Shown here: one piece after another, positions 11,301 to 19,807 of the stretch
Numbering within the stretch: the first letter of the stretch is position 1
Layout: each line of letters opens with the position of its first letter
Origin: Burkholderiales bacterium
Lineage (GTDB): Bacteria; Pseudomonadota; Gammaproteobacteria; Burkholderiales; Casimicrobiaceae
Direction of reading: 5' to 3'
DNA length: 47,176 nucleotides
Assembly: GCA_020851255.1 (NCBI GenBank)
Contig: JADZDA010000167.1
Coordinates: 1 to 47,176 of the forward strand
Position numbers and translations under genes: made by a program
The notes under the pieces: generated by a model
Told to the model about the DNA's origin: nothing
The model's input: only the letters and a program-made list of their open reading frames with translations
Database searches by the model: none

Positions 11301-11918
11301 CTAGGCTCCAGGTCCCGGCCGGGTCAGGATCCGGCCGGTGCGTTCGTAGGTCACGAAATCGTATCGGACTCCCGACACCGCATCGACATGCGGCTCCCGG
11401 GCGGTTTCGCGCCAATCGTCCGGGTCGCGGTCGGGGAACCGGACGTCTCCGTCGAACGCGCGATCGATCTCGGTCAGGTGCAGCCGCCGCGCGAACGGCA
11501 GCGCGATCCGGTAGATCTCGGCGCCGCCGATGCAATACGCGGGATCGGGTCTCGAGACGCGCTCGCGCGCCGCGGCGAGATCGCCGGCGGTCTCCGCCCC
11601 CGGCGCGCGAAAACCCGGGTCGCGGGAGATCACGATGTTCTGCCGGTCGGGCAGCGCGCCGGGGAGCGATTCGAACGTGCGCCGTCCCATGAGGACCGCG
11701 TGGCCGGTCGTCAGCGCCCGGAAGCGCCTGAGGTCGTCGGGCAGGCGCCAGGGGAGCCCGCCACGCGCGCCGATCACGCCGTTGCGCGCGACCGCGGCGA
11801 CGATCTCGAGGTCCGCGACGGTCGTACCGCGGTCGGGAATCGGGGTCGACGGATGCCCGGCGGTGCGGCCGGCGCCGGGCCCGGCGTCCGGGTGCGGTGT
11901 CATAATGCCCCGCATCAT
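11301..11918 (-). CDS. folA: Dihydrofolate reductase
   Basis: Reduces dihydrofolate to tetrahydrofolate with NADPH, regenerating the cofactor consumed by thymidylate synthase (encoded 4.7 kb away). From about residue 36 the classic core is present: DLEIVAAVARNGVIGARGGLPW, LPDDLRRFRALTTGHAVLMGRRTFES, PDRQNIVISRD, AYCIGGAEIYRIALPFA and LHLTEID. At 205 residues it is longer than usual (about 160-170) because of a roughly 35-residue Pro/Gly-rich head. The only in-frame starts are ATGs at 11918, 11915 and 11903, so the head seems real unless a rarer start is used. It is divergent from the histidine kinase, with start codons only 17 bases apart. Confidence 0.93.
   Translation of the reverse strand: MMRGIMTPHPDAGPGAGRTAGHPSTPIPDRGTTVADLEIVAAVARNGVIGARGGLPWRLPDDLRRFRALTTGHAVLMGRRTFESLPGALPDRQNIVISRDPGFRAPGAETAGDLAAARERVSRPDPAYCIGGAEIYRIALPFARRLHLTEIDRAFDGDVRFPDRDPDDWRETAREPHVDAVSGVRYDFVTYERTGRILTRPGPGA
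11901..11906 (+). promoter_or_regulatory. Candidate -10 box for the histidine kinase operon
   Basis: CATAAT lies 29 bases before the kinase GTG and inside the folA 5' coding region. No clear -35 partner is seen at 16-18 bp. Because the divergent start codons are 17 bases apart, any promoter for the kinase must overlap folA in this way. Confidence 0.35.
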
Positions 11919-11935
11919 AGCGGCCGGCGCTCCAC

Positions 11936-13413
11936 GTGTACTACCCGCGCTCGTTCCTCAAGTTCATCCTGCTGTCGTTCGCGCTCGTGAGCCTGCCGCT
12001 CGTGTACGCGCTCGCGGAGCTGCTGCTGTCGGTCGACCGGCTCGCGTCCCAGGGCCGAGCCGAGGTGGTGCAGGCGGCGCAGGCGGCGCGGACGAGCCGC
12101 GTGCTGTTCGACCAGGCGACCACGCTCGAGCGCATCGTGCGCCAGCAGCTGATCCTCGACGACCCGGCGATCCTCGACGACTACAACCGCGTGAGCCTCG
12201 AGTTCCGGGCGACCGGCGCCCAGCTCACGGTCTTTCCGCTCGACGCCGCCGAGCGCGAGTCGCTCGATCGACTGCTGGAGCGCGAGGTGGCGCTTGCCGG
12301 CCGCCTCGCCGGCCCGCACCGCGACGCCGACAGCGCCGCGCGACTCGCGCAGGGCTACGGCGAGCTCGTCGACGGCGTTCAGTCGATGCTCGGCGCGTCG
12401 AGCCAGCTCACGCAGCGCGCGATCGACCGGCTGTCGGAGACCGCCGCGCGGGGGCGCGAGAGCTGGTACTGGCTCGCGCTCGCGACCGCGGGCATCGCCG
12501 TCGCGCTCGCGATCCTCTTCGCGGTGCTGATCGCCCGGCCGATCCGCCAGCTCGACCAGGCGATCCGCCAGATGGGCGCCGCCGATTTCGCCCATGCGAT
12601 CGTCGTCGACGGACCGCAGGACCTGCGCTACGTCGGCCAGCGACTGGAATGGCTGCGCTCCCGGCTGCGCGAACTCGAGGAGCAGCAGACCCGGTTCCTG
12701 CGCCACGTTTCCCACGAGCTCAAGACGCCGCTGACCGCGGTGCGCGAGGGGGCCGAGCTGCTGCGGGACGAGGTCGGCGGCAAGCTCACCCGCGAGCAGC
12801 ACGACATCGTTCGGATCGTGCGCGACAACACGCTGTCGCTGCAGCGCCTGATCGAGGATTTGCTGCGCTGGCACCAGTCGCGCGCGATCGAGGCGGCGAC
12901 CGTCGGACCGGTGGAGCTCGCCGAGGTCGTCCGCCGCGTGCTGCGCGAGCAGAAGCTCGCCGCGCTCGCACGGATGATCTCGTTCGACACGCGGCTCGAT
13001 GGCGGCACGGTGAACGGGGACGCCGAGCGGTTGCGCACGATCGTCGACAACCTCCTGTCCAACGCGATCAAGTACTCGCCGCGGTCCGGGACGATCGTGG
13101 TGCGGCTCGCCGAACGCGACGGCGCGGCGGTGCTCGACGTCAGCGACGACGGCCCCGGCGTGCCGGTGGCCGAGCGCGAGCGGGTCTTCGAGACCTTCTA
13201 TCAAGGGGCCGCGCCGTCCGGCGTGCGGGTGAAAGGCAGCGGACTCGGACTCGCGATCGCGCGCGAGTACGCCAGCGCGCACGGCGGGCGCATCGAAGTC
13301 GGCGATCGCGCCGAGGGCGCGCGGGGCGCCTGCTTCCGGCTGACGCTCCCGCTCGCGGTCCGTGCGCGGACCGGGATGCCGGCTGCGCAGGGCGTGTCGA
13401 CGGCGGGGGTCGA

Positions 13414-13417
<4 letters not shown>
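11936..13417 (+). CDS. Sensor histidine kinase, GlrK/QseE-like
   Basis: A 493-residue inner-membrane two-component sensor. TM1 is at about residues 9-32, followed by a helical periplasmic region to about 175, TM2 at about 177-200, a HAMP-like linker with RPIRQLDQAIRQMG, and the kinase core. The H-box SHELKTPLTAVREGAELL places the phosphorylated His at residue 260. The ATPase has DNLLSNAIKYSP (from residue 371), DDGPGVP and GSGLGLAIAREYA. The start is GTG at 11936. Its stop overlaps the next gene's GTG by four bases. The order kinase, lipoprotein, sigma-54 regulator matches GlrK-QseG-GlrR, and the H-box resembles that of GlrK. The signal sensed is unknown. Confidence 0.92.
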
Positions 13418-14241
<824 letters not shown>

Positions 14242-14461
14242 TGGCCGCGCCGGCTCGGCCGGCGGGCCGCTCGCCGGGTCCAGGCGCCCGCTGCGTTCGG
14301 GGATGACGGATGGGCCGCGGGGCGGTCGCGGCGCGGGACGCGGAGCGCAGGGTCCGGACGCGGGTCCGACGGGGTGGCACGATCGCCCGCGGGCGTACCG
14401 GCGGGACGCCATTCAACGAATACCCGAGGCGCCGGACCGGCGCGCATGAACGGACACGGAC

Positions 14462-15811
14462 ATGAGCCTAGAGGACATCCTGCTGGTCGACGACGATCCC
14501 GACCTGCTCAAGCTGATCAGCCTGCGGCTGACTTCCGCCGGGTATCGGGTCCGGACCGCGGACAGTGGCGAGGACGCGCTCGCGGCGATCGCGGTCACGC
14601 GCCCGGCGCTGGTGATCACCGACCTGCGGATGCCCGGCATCGACGGCATGCAACTCTTCGACGGCATCCACCGGCAGCACCCGGCGTTGCCGGTCATCAT
14701 CCTGACCGCGCACGGGACGATTCCCGACGCGGTCAACGCCACGCAGCGCGGCGTGTTCGGGTTCCTCACCAAGCCGTTCGACAGCAAGGAGTTGCTGCAG
14801 AAGGTCGCCGCGGCCGTCTCGCTGTCCGGCGTCGAGAGCGGTGCCGAGGCGACCGACGAATGGCGCGCGGGGATCGTCACGCGCAGCCCGGCGATGGAGG
14901 ATCTGCTGCGGCAGGCCCGGCTGGTCGCCGATTCCGACGCGGCGGTGCTCATCACCGGGGAGTCGGGCACCGGCAAGGAGATGCTCGCGCAGGCGATCCA
15001 CCGCGCGAGCCGGCGGGCGACCAGGCCGTTCGTCGCGGTGAACTGCGGCGCCATCCCCGGCGAGCTGCTCGAGTCCGAACTGTTCGGCCACGCGCGCGGC
15101 GCGTTCACCGGAGCGGTCCAGGCGCACAAAGGCCTGTTCCAGGCCGCCGACGGCGGGACGCTGCTGCTCGACGAGATCGGCGACATGTCGCTGCCGCTGC
15201 AGGTCAAGCTCCTGCGGGTGCTCCAGGAGGGCGAAGTGCGGCCGGTCGGCTCGACGCAGTCGATCCCCGTCGACGTGCGGGTGATCTCCGCGACGCATCG
15301 CGATCTCGACGCGCAGCGCGCCGCGGGGCTGTTCCGCGAGGACCTCTTCTACCGGCTCAACGTGGTGGCGCTGCATCTGCCCTCCCTCGCCGAACGCCGC
15401 GAGGACATCCCGCTGCTCGCGACGCATTTCCTGCGCCGCCTCGCCGAGCGGTATCGCAAGGCGGTGCCGGCGCTGGCGCCCGACGCCCTCGCGGCGCTGG
15501 TCGCCGCTCCCTGGCCGGGGAACGTCAGGCAGCTCCTCAATCTCCTCGAGCAGGCGGTCGCGCTCACCACGACCGGGGTCATACCGGCCTCGCTGGTGCA
15601 GGGCGCGCTGCGCGAGGACGCCGCCGCGCTGGTCCCGTTCGAGGAAGCCCGCAAGACTTTCGAGCGGGACTATCTGGTCCGGCTGCTCAAGATCACCGGC
15701 GGCAACGTGACGCAGGCGGCCCAGCTCGCCAAGCGAAATCGCACGGAGTTCTACAAGCTCCTGCAGCGGCACCGGCTGGAGCCGGGCATGTTCAAGGAAG
15801 CCAAGAGCTGA
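14462..15811 (+). CDS. Sigma-54-dependent response regulator, GlrR/QseF-like
   Basis: A 449-residue NtrC-type activator with three domains. The receiver (residues 1-120) has acidic pocket residues DDD at 10-12, phospho-acceptor Asp54 in VITDLRMPG and the conserved Lys in LTKPFDS. The AAA+ domain has Walker A GESGTGKE at 166-173, the sigma-54-contacting GAFTGA at 213-218, LLLDEIGDM as Walker B and the arginine fingers in the LFREDLFYRLN region. The C-terminal Fis-type helix-turn-helix is about residues 404-445 (GGNVTQAAQLAKRNRTEFYKLLQ). It starts with ATG 220 bases after the lipoprotein gene and is the likely partner of the kinase. Two perfect GlrR-type binding sites and a sigma-54 promoter lie just downstream. 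Confidence 0.93.
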   Translation: MSLEDILLVDDDPDLLKLISLRLTSAGYRVRTADSGEDALAAIAVTRPALVITDLRMPGIDGMQLFDGIHRQHPALPVIILTAHGTIPDAVNATQRGVFGFLTKPFDSKELLQKVAAAVSLSGVESGAEATDEWRAGIVTRSPAMEDLLRQARLVADSDAAVLITGESGTGKEMLAQAIHRASRRATRPFVAVNCGAIPGELLESELFGHARGAFTGAVQAHKGLFQAADGGTLLLDEIGDMSLPLQVKLLRVLQEGEVRPVGSTQSIPVDVRVISATHRDLDAQRAAGLFREDLFYRLNVVALHLPSLAERREDIPLLATHFLRRLAERYRKAVPALAPDALAALVAAPWPGNVRQLLNLLEQAVALTTTGVIPASLVQGALREDAAALVPFEEARKTFERDYLVRLLKITGGNVTQAAQLAKRNRTEFYKLLQRHRLEPGMFKEAKS

Positions 15812-15955
15812 TTCACCGTTCCGCGATCTCCTTGCTCATCCGCTGGACGGTGCGGCGCCCGATTCCGCAACGGACCTCCGGAACGGGACACCGGCGCCGC
15901 GCGGCGCAGGTGCGCGGGAACCGGCGGTCGAGGATCCGGCGCGACTCCGGACGAT

Positions 15956-15973
15956 TGTCGTCGGAGGGAGACA
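15956..15973. promoter_or_regulatory. GlrR-type enhancer site 1 (TGTC-N10-GACA)
   Basis: An exact match to TGTC-N10-GACA, the known E. coli GlrR target, centred about 219 bases upstream of the predicted sigma-54 start site. It stands 145 bases after the end of the response-regulator gene. Confidence 0.75.
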
Positions 15974-15988
15974 CGCGTTTTTCATTTG

Positions 15989-16001
15989 AATCATATAGTT
16001 G
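15989..16001 (+). promoter_or_regulatory. Possible IHF site between the two enhancer sites
   Basis: AATCATATAGTTG matches WATCAA-N4-TTR with one mismatch, in one of the few AT-rich stretches of the window. It lies between the two activator sites and upstream of the sigma-54 promoter, where a DNA bend would help looping. One-mismatch IHF matches are common, so this is tentative. Confidence 0.35.
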
Positions 16002-16020
16002 CGTGGAAATTCGCATGCAT

Positions 16021-16038
16021 TGTCGCTCGGCTGCGACA
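16021..16038. promoter_or_regulatory. GlrR-type enhancer site 2 (TGTC-N10-GACA)
   Basis: A second exact TGTC-N10-GACA, here extended to a 6-bp dyad TGTCGC/GCGACA. Its centre lies 65 bp from that of site 1 (close to six helical turns) and about 154 bp upstream of the predicted start site. A separate dyad, GTCATGC-N5-GCATGAC, follows at 16042-16060. Confidence 0.78.
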
Positions 16039-16157
16039 TTTGTCATGCGAATGGCATGACGGCGGCTCTCGGTGCACAGGGCGTCACCAGGGCGCATTGA
16101 CAGAAGTAGCGAGAAGTTGAGGCGTAAATGAACGATTTTACCGTTTCTGGTTCGCGT

Positions 16158-16173
16158 TGGCACGGTTGCTGCT
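16158..16173 (+). promoter_or_regulatory. Sigma-54 (RpoN) promoter
   Basis: TGGCACG-GTTG-CTGCT matches the -24/-12 consensus TGGCACG-N4-TTGCW at every defined position but one. The GG and GC dinucleotides have the required 10-bp gap. The predicted start is near 16184. It is followed by a T-rich CTTTTC and is preceded by the two activator sites. Confidence 0.85.
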
Positions 16174-16213
16174 TTTCCTGTAATGACGCCCAGCGCCGCC
16201 TCGACGAACGCCC

Positions 16214-16372
16214 ATGGACGCCTACGCCCCCGACCTGTCCGCCTACTGGTGCGCCACCCACGACGATGGCTCCGGCCATCTCGATTCGCGGGAGGAACGC
16301 CCGAATTCGGCCGACGAGCAGGCGTGGGTCGAACTGGTCGAGCGCGTGAGTGCGGCGCGCAGCGTCGTCTGA
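16214..16372 (+). CDS. Unrecognised 52-residue protein driven by the sigma-54 promoter
   Basis: A small open frame that starts with ATG about 30 nt after the predicted sigma-54 start site and ends 74 bases before an intrinsic terminator. About 45 of 52 codons end in G or C, like the real genes around it, which argues for translation. The peptide is acidic and soluble: it opens MDAYAPDLSAYWCATHDDG, has one Cys, two Trp and a C-terminal amphipathic stretch (DEQAWVELVERVSAARSVV). There is no signal peptide or membrane segment. No strong Shine-Dalgarno is seen. I do not recognise it. A noncoding RNA function of the transcript is an alternative. Confidence 0.6.
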   Translation: MDAYAPDLSAYWCATHDDGSGHLDSREERPNSADEQAWVELVERVSAARSVV

Positions 16373-16446
16373 CCCGGTTTACCCGCGGCGCGTCTGGCCG
16401 CCCCTCCCGGAGGCAGGGACCCGCCTCCGCTATCGGAATCCCCCTT

Positions 16447-16478
16447 GCCCGCTCACTTCCTCCCGGCGGGCTTCTTTT
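16447..16478 (+). terminator. Intrinsic terminator of the sigma-54 transcript
   Basis: GCCCGC (16447-16452) pairs with GCGGGC (16466-16471), followed by TTCTTTTT. With the predicted start at 16184 it defines a transcript of about 295 nt. The opposite strand has no T-tract after the stem, so it does not serve thyA. Confidence 0.65.
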
Positions 16479-16573
16479 TGCGTGCGCGGTTCTTTTGAGT
16501 AAGCGCTCGCTCTCTCGGTATCGCCCGCCGGTCGAGCTTCTCTAACCCGACTGCCGAATCGCAGGAACGCCGG

Positions 16574-17368
16574 CTAGACGGCCACCGGCGCCTTGATGGC
16601 CGGATGATGCCGGTAGTCGACGACCTCGATGTCGTCGAGCTCGTAGTCGAACAGCGTCGGCGGGCGGCGTCGCAGCGCGAGTCCGGGCAACGGGTATGGC
16701 TCGCGCGCGAGCTGGGTGTCGACCTGGTCGAGATGGTTGACGTAGAGGTGGCAGTCGCCGCCGACCCACACGAAGTCGCCCACGCCGAGGTCGCACTGCT
16801 GCGCCACCAGGTGCGTGAGCAGCGCGTAGCTCGCGATGTTGAACGGGACCCCGAGGAACAGGTCGGCGCTGCGCTGGTAGAGCTGGCACGACAGTCGCCC
16901 ATCGGCGACGTAGAACTGGAAGAACGCGTGGCAGGGCGGTAGCGCCATCTTCGGGATCTCGGCGACGTTCCACGCGGACACGATCAGCCGCCGCGAGTCG
17001 GGGTTGCGCCGGATCTGGGCGACCAGGTCGGCCATCTGGTCGATGGCGCTCCCGTCGGGCGTGGGCCACGATCGCCATTGGACGCCGTAGACCGGCCCCA
17101 GCTCGCCCCGACCGTCGGCCCATTCGTCCCAGATCGTGACGCCCTGCTCGTGCAGCCACCGCACGTTCGAATCCCCGCGCAGGAACCAGAGCAGCTCGGC
17201 GAACACCGACTTCAGGTGCACGCGCTTGGTCGTGACCACCGGGAATCCCGCGGACAGGTCGAAGCGCAACTGCCGGCCGAACACCGACAGCGTGCCGGTC
17301 CCGGTGCGGTCGTCCTTGCGCAGCCCGTGGCGGCGGACGTCGCTCAGGAGATCGAGGTAGGGGCGCAT
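16574..17368 (-). CDS. thyA: Thymidylate synthase
   Basis: Makes dTMP from dUMP using methylene-tetrahydrofolate, releasing dihydrofolate for FolA. With the ATG at 17368 ([11 protein letters not shown]) it has 264 residues, exactly the E. coli length, and the catalytic cysteine in [12 protein letters not shown] falls at residue 146, as in E. coli. Also visible are [18 protein letters not shown], the phosphate-binding arginines in [32 protein letters not shown] and the C-terminal KAPVAV needed for closure. It is divergent from the ArsR-type gene. The upstream in-frame extension is not supported. It is not adjacent to folA, its common neighbour. Confidence 0.97.
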   Translation of the reverse strand: MRPYLDLLSDVRRHGLRKDDRTGTGTLSVFGRQLRFDLSAGFPVVTTKRVHLKSVFAELLWFLRGDSNVRWLHEQGVTIWDEWADGRGELGPVYGVQWRSWPTPDGSAIDQMADLVAQIRRNPDSRRLIVSAWNVAEIPKMALPPCHAFFQFYVADGRLSCQLYQRSADLFLGVPFNIASYALLTHLVAQQCDLGVGDFVWVGGDCHLYVNHLDQVDTQLAREPYPLPGLALRRRPPTLFDYELDDIEVVDYRHHPAIKAPVAV

Positions 17369-17392
17369 CGGCGGGCGGGGGAGGTCGCGGCG

Positions 17393-17398
17393 ATTGTA
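17393..17398 (-). promoter_or_regulatory. -10 box of thyA
   Basis: The minus strand reads TACAAT 25 bases before the thyA ATG, giving a leader of roughly 18 nt. No recognisable -35 box is seen and no Shine-Dalgarno precedes the ATG. Confidence 0.45.
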
Positions 17399-17411
17399 GC
17401 CGACGTCGTGC

Positions 17412-17440
17412 TTGACAGCCGCGGCGGCGGCGCGCATGCT
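17412..17440 (+). promoter_or_regulatory. Promoter of the ArsR-type operon
   Basis: A perfect -35 TTGACA (17412-17417) is followed after 17 bp by CATGCT (17435-17440), a poor -10. The start site would fall near 17447, inside the dyad operator at 17445-17464. This arrangement suits repression by the gene's own product. Confidence 0.5.
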
Positions 17441-17444
17441 TTAT

Positions 17445-17464
17445 CTACGTAACTAGTCATGTAG
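17445..17464. promoter_or_regulatory. 20-bp dyad operator upstream of the ArsR-type gene
   Basis: CTAC...ACTAGT...GTAG: 16 of 20 positions are symmetric about a central ACTAGT. CTAG is rare in such DNA. The dyad covers the predicted start site of the regulator operon, typical for an autorepressed ArsR/SmtB gene. Confidence 0.6.
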
Positions 17465-17512
17465 ACATTGGCCGGCTTCCCGCGACCCGGAGCCGGCGCA
17501 ACGGCCGGCCCG

Positions 17513-17869
17513 ATGGTCTCGCGCACCGCAACGTCGTCCCGCACGTCCGCGCCTGCGCGCAGGCCGGCGGCCCGCGGCCTGCCGCGCGCGTGGCTGCACA
17601 CCGCGCGCGTCTTCACCGCGCTCGGCGACCCGCAGCGGCAGCGGATCCTGCTCATGTTCGAGCGCGGGCGGCGGCTGTCGATCGGCGAGATCGTCGCGGC
17701 GACGCCGCTGTCGCGCACCGCGGTCGTCCACCATCTGCGCGTGCTGAAGGAGGCCGGCGTGATCGTCTGCGTACGCGAGGGGCGCCACGTGGTGTGCCGG
17801 CCCGATCCCGCCGCGGTCCGCGCGGCGATCGACGCGGTGTCGAGTTACCTCAGCGAGCGCTTCGAGTGA
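17513..17869 (+). CDS. ArsR/SmtB-type winged-helix regulator
   Basis: A 118-residue transcription regulator. After a disordered, Ala/Arg-rich head (to about residue 27) comes the winged helix: ARVFTALGDPQRQRILLMFERG, then LSIGEIVAATPLSRTAVVHHLRVLKEAGVI as helix-turn-helix, then the wing VCVREGRHVVCRPD. The usual alpha-3 metal-site motif (ELCVCDL) is absent (LSIGEIV here), so a classical metal response is unlikely. A TTG at 17468 would add 15 residues. Its stop overlaps the next gene's GTG by four bases, so it is coupled to the LplT-PlsC protein. The dyad upstream is the probable operator. Confidence 0.88.
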   Translation: MVSRTATSSRTSAPARRPAARGLPRAWLHTARVFTALGDPQRQRILLMFERGRRLSIGEIVAATPLSRTAVVHHLRVLKEAGVIVCVREGRHVVCRPDPAAVRAAIDAVSSYLSERFE

Positions 17870-19770
17870 GCGCCTCCGGAGGGCCCGCGCGCGAAGGCAG
17901 CCAGTTCGACCTGCTGCGCGAGCGGCGGTTCGCCCCGTTCTTCTGGACGCAGTTCCTCGGCGCCGGCAACGACAACGTCTACAAGAACGCGCTGGTCATC
18001 TTCGTCGCGTTCCAGGCGGCGAGCCTGGGCGACGCGGATCCGAACACGATGGTCAACCTCGCCGGCGCCGTGTTCATCGCGCCGTTCATGCTGCTGTCGG
18101 CGACCGGGGGACAGCTCGCCGACAAGTTCGAGAAGTCCCGGCTGATCCGCGCGATCAAGGTCTTCGAGATCGCGATCATGCTCGTGGGCCTCGCCGGGTT
18201 CTGGCTGCGCGACGTGGTCGTGCTCTTCGCCGCGCTGGGGCTGATGGGCGTCCACTCGACGCTGTTCGGTCCGGTGAAGTACGCGATCCTCCCGCAGCAT
18301 CTCGCGCCCGACGAACTCGTCGGCGGCAACGGCCTGGTCGAGATGGGCACGTTCGTGGCGATCCTGCTGGGCACGATCGCCGGCGGACTGGTCGTCGCGG
18401 CCGGTCCTCACGGCCCGGTGGCGGCCGGCGCGCTCGCGGTGGCGATCGCCGTCGCGGGGTGGCTCGCGAGCCGGGCGGTTCCCGTCACGCCGGCGGTCGA
18501 CCCGGCGCTCGTGTTCAACTGGAACCCGTTCACCGAGACCTGGCGCAACCTGGTCTTCGCCCGGCGCAACCGCGTCGTCTGGCTGTCGATGATGGGCATC
18601 TCGTGGTTCTGGTTCTACGGCGCGGTGTTCCTCGCGCAGTTCGCCGGCTACGCGCGCGACCACCTGGGGGGCAACGAGACGGTCGTGACCGCGCTGCTCG
18701 CGCTCTTCTCGGTGGGCATCGGCACCGGCTCGCTGATGTGCGAGCGGATGTCGCGCCGGCGCGTCGAGCTCGGGCTCGTCCCGTTCGGGTCGATCGGACT
18801 CACCGTGTTCGCGGTCGACCTGTGGTTCGCGAGCCGGGGTCTCTCGGCGGCGGGCGTCGAAGGACTCGCCGCGTTCGCCGCGAAGCCGGCGCACTGGCGC
18901 GTCGCGTTCGACCTCGTGGCGATCGGCGTCTTCGGCGGCTTCTACATCGTGCCGCTCTACGCGCTGATCCAGGAGCGCAGCGAACCGTCGCACCGCTCGC
19001 GCATCATCGCGGCCAACAACATCCTGAACGCGGTGTTCATGGTGGCGGCGGCACTGGTCGCCATCGGCCTGCTCCGCGCCGGCCTCTCGATTCCGGATCT
19101 CTTCCTCGTGACCGGGCTCATGAACGCCGCGGTCGCCGTGTTCATCTACGGGCTCGTGCCCGAGTTCCTGATGCGCTTCCTCGCGTGGCTGCTCGTCAAT
19201 CTGGCCTATCGCGTGCGCACCGAGGGGCTCGACGCGGTCCCCGACGAGGGACCGGTCGTGGTCGTCTGCAATCACGTGAGCTACGTCGACGCGGTCGTCA
19301 TCGCCGGGTGCGTGCGCCGGCCGGTGCGCTTCGTGATGGATCACCGGATCTTCCGGATGCCGGTGCTCTCGTTCCTGTTCCGCACGATGGGCGCGATCCC
19401 GATCGCGCCGGCGAAGGAGGACGCCGCGGTCAAGGAGCGCGCGTTCGCGCGAGCGGCCGACGTGCTCGCGCGCGGCGAGGTCCTCGGGATCTTCCCGGAA
19501 GGGCGGCTCACGCCGGACGGCGAGCTCCAGCCCTTCCGGCCCGGACTGTCCGAGATACTCGCGCGCACGCCCGCGCCGGTCGTGCCGATGGCGCTGAAGG
19601 GCCTGTGGGGCAGCTTCTTCTCGCGCGCGGCCGATGGGCGCGCGATGCGGCGGTTCCGGGGACTGTTCTCGCGGATCGGGCTGGCGGCGGGCGAGGCGAT
19701 CACGCCGGACGGCGCGACGCCGCAGCGTCTGCGCGAGCGCATCGCCGCGCTGCGCGGGGATGCGAGATGA
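17866..19770 (+). CDS. LplT-like MFS transporter fused to PlsC-type acyltransferase
   Basis: A 634-residue fusion. Residues about 15-425 are a 12-helix major-facilitator domain like the lysophospholipid flippase LplT (NDNVYKNALVIFV, LLSATGGQLADKFEKS, FGPVKYAILPQHLAPDELVGGNGLVEMGTF). Residues about 430-634 are a 1-acylglycerol-3-phosphate acyltransferase domain with CNHVSYVD (the HX4D motif, His470/Asp475) and FPEGRLTPDG (about 543-552). It resembles the front of the E. coli LplT/Aas lysophospholipid repair pathway but lacks the acyl-ACP synthetase domain. It probably imports and re-acylates lysophospholipids at the inner membrane. The GTG start overlaps the regulator gene, implying coupled control. 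Confidence 0.92.
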   Translation: MSASGGPAREGSQFDLLRERRFAPFFWTQFLGAGNDNVYKNALVIFVAFQAASLGDADPNTMVNLAGAVFIAPFMLLSATGGQLADKFEKSRLIRAIKVFEIAIMLVGLAGFWLRDVVVLFAALGLMGVHSTLFGPVKYAILPQHLAPDELVGGNGLVEMGTFVAILLGTIAGGLVVAAGPHGPVAAGALAVAIAVAGWLASRAVPVTPAVDPALVFNWNPFTETWRNLVFARRNRVVWLSMMGISWFWFYGAVFLAQFAGYARDHLGGNETVVTALLALFSVGIGTGSLMCERMSRRRVELGLVPFGSIGLTVFAVDLWFASRGLSAAGVEGLAAFAAKPAHWRVAFDLVAIGVFGGFYIVPLYALIQERSEPSHRSRIIAANNILNAVFMVAAALVAIGLLRAGLSIPDLFLVTGLMNAAVAVFIYGLVPEFLMRFLAWLLVNLAYRVRTEGLDAVPDEGPVVVVCNHVSYVDAVVIAGCVRRPVRFVMDHRIFRMPVLSFLFRTMGAIPIAPAKEDAAVKERAFARAADVLARGEVLGIFPEGRLTPDGELQPFRPGLSEILARTPAPVVPMALKGLWGSFFSRAADGRAMRRFRGLFSRIGLAAGEAITPDGATPQRLRERIAALRGDAR

Positions 19771-19807
19771 GCCGCGGGCCGTACGAGGTTCGCCCGGGGG
19801 AGGCCGG

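Noticed and set aside
11301-11303. Read-through of the folA TAG into the in-frame DUF4337 sequence to make one protein.
   Set aside because: FolA is complete at the TAG, and the DUF4337 head is better explained by an ATG in the next frame plus a one-base indel. No recoding signal is seen.
15813-16163. A 116-codon minus-strand frame in the regulator/sigma-54 promoter gap.
   Set aside because: No codon bias, no domain, and it covers the activator sites and part of the promoter region.
16184-16478. A GlmY-like small RNA as the only product of the sigma-54 unit.
   Set aside because: Strong third-position G/C bias of the 52-codon frame argues for translation. I saw no GlmY-like sequence. A dual role remains possible.
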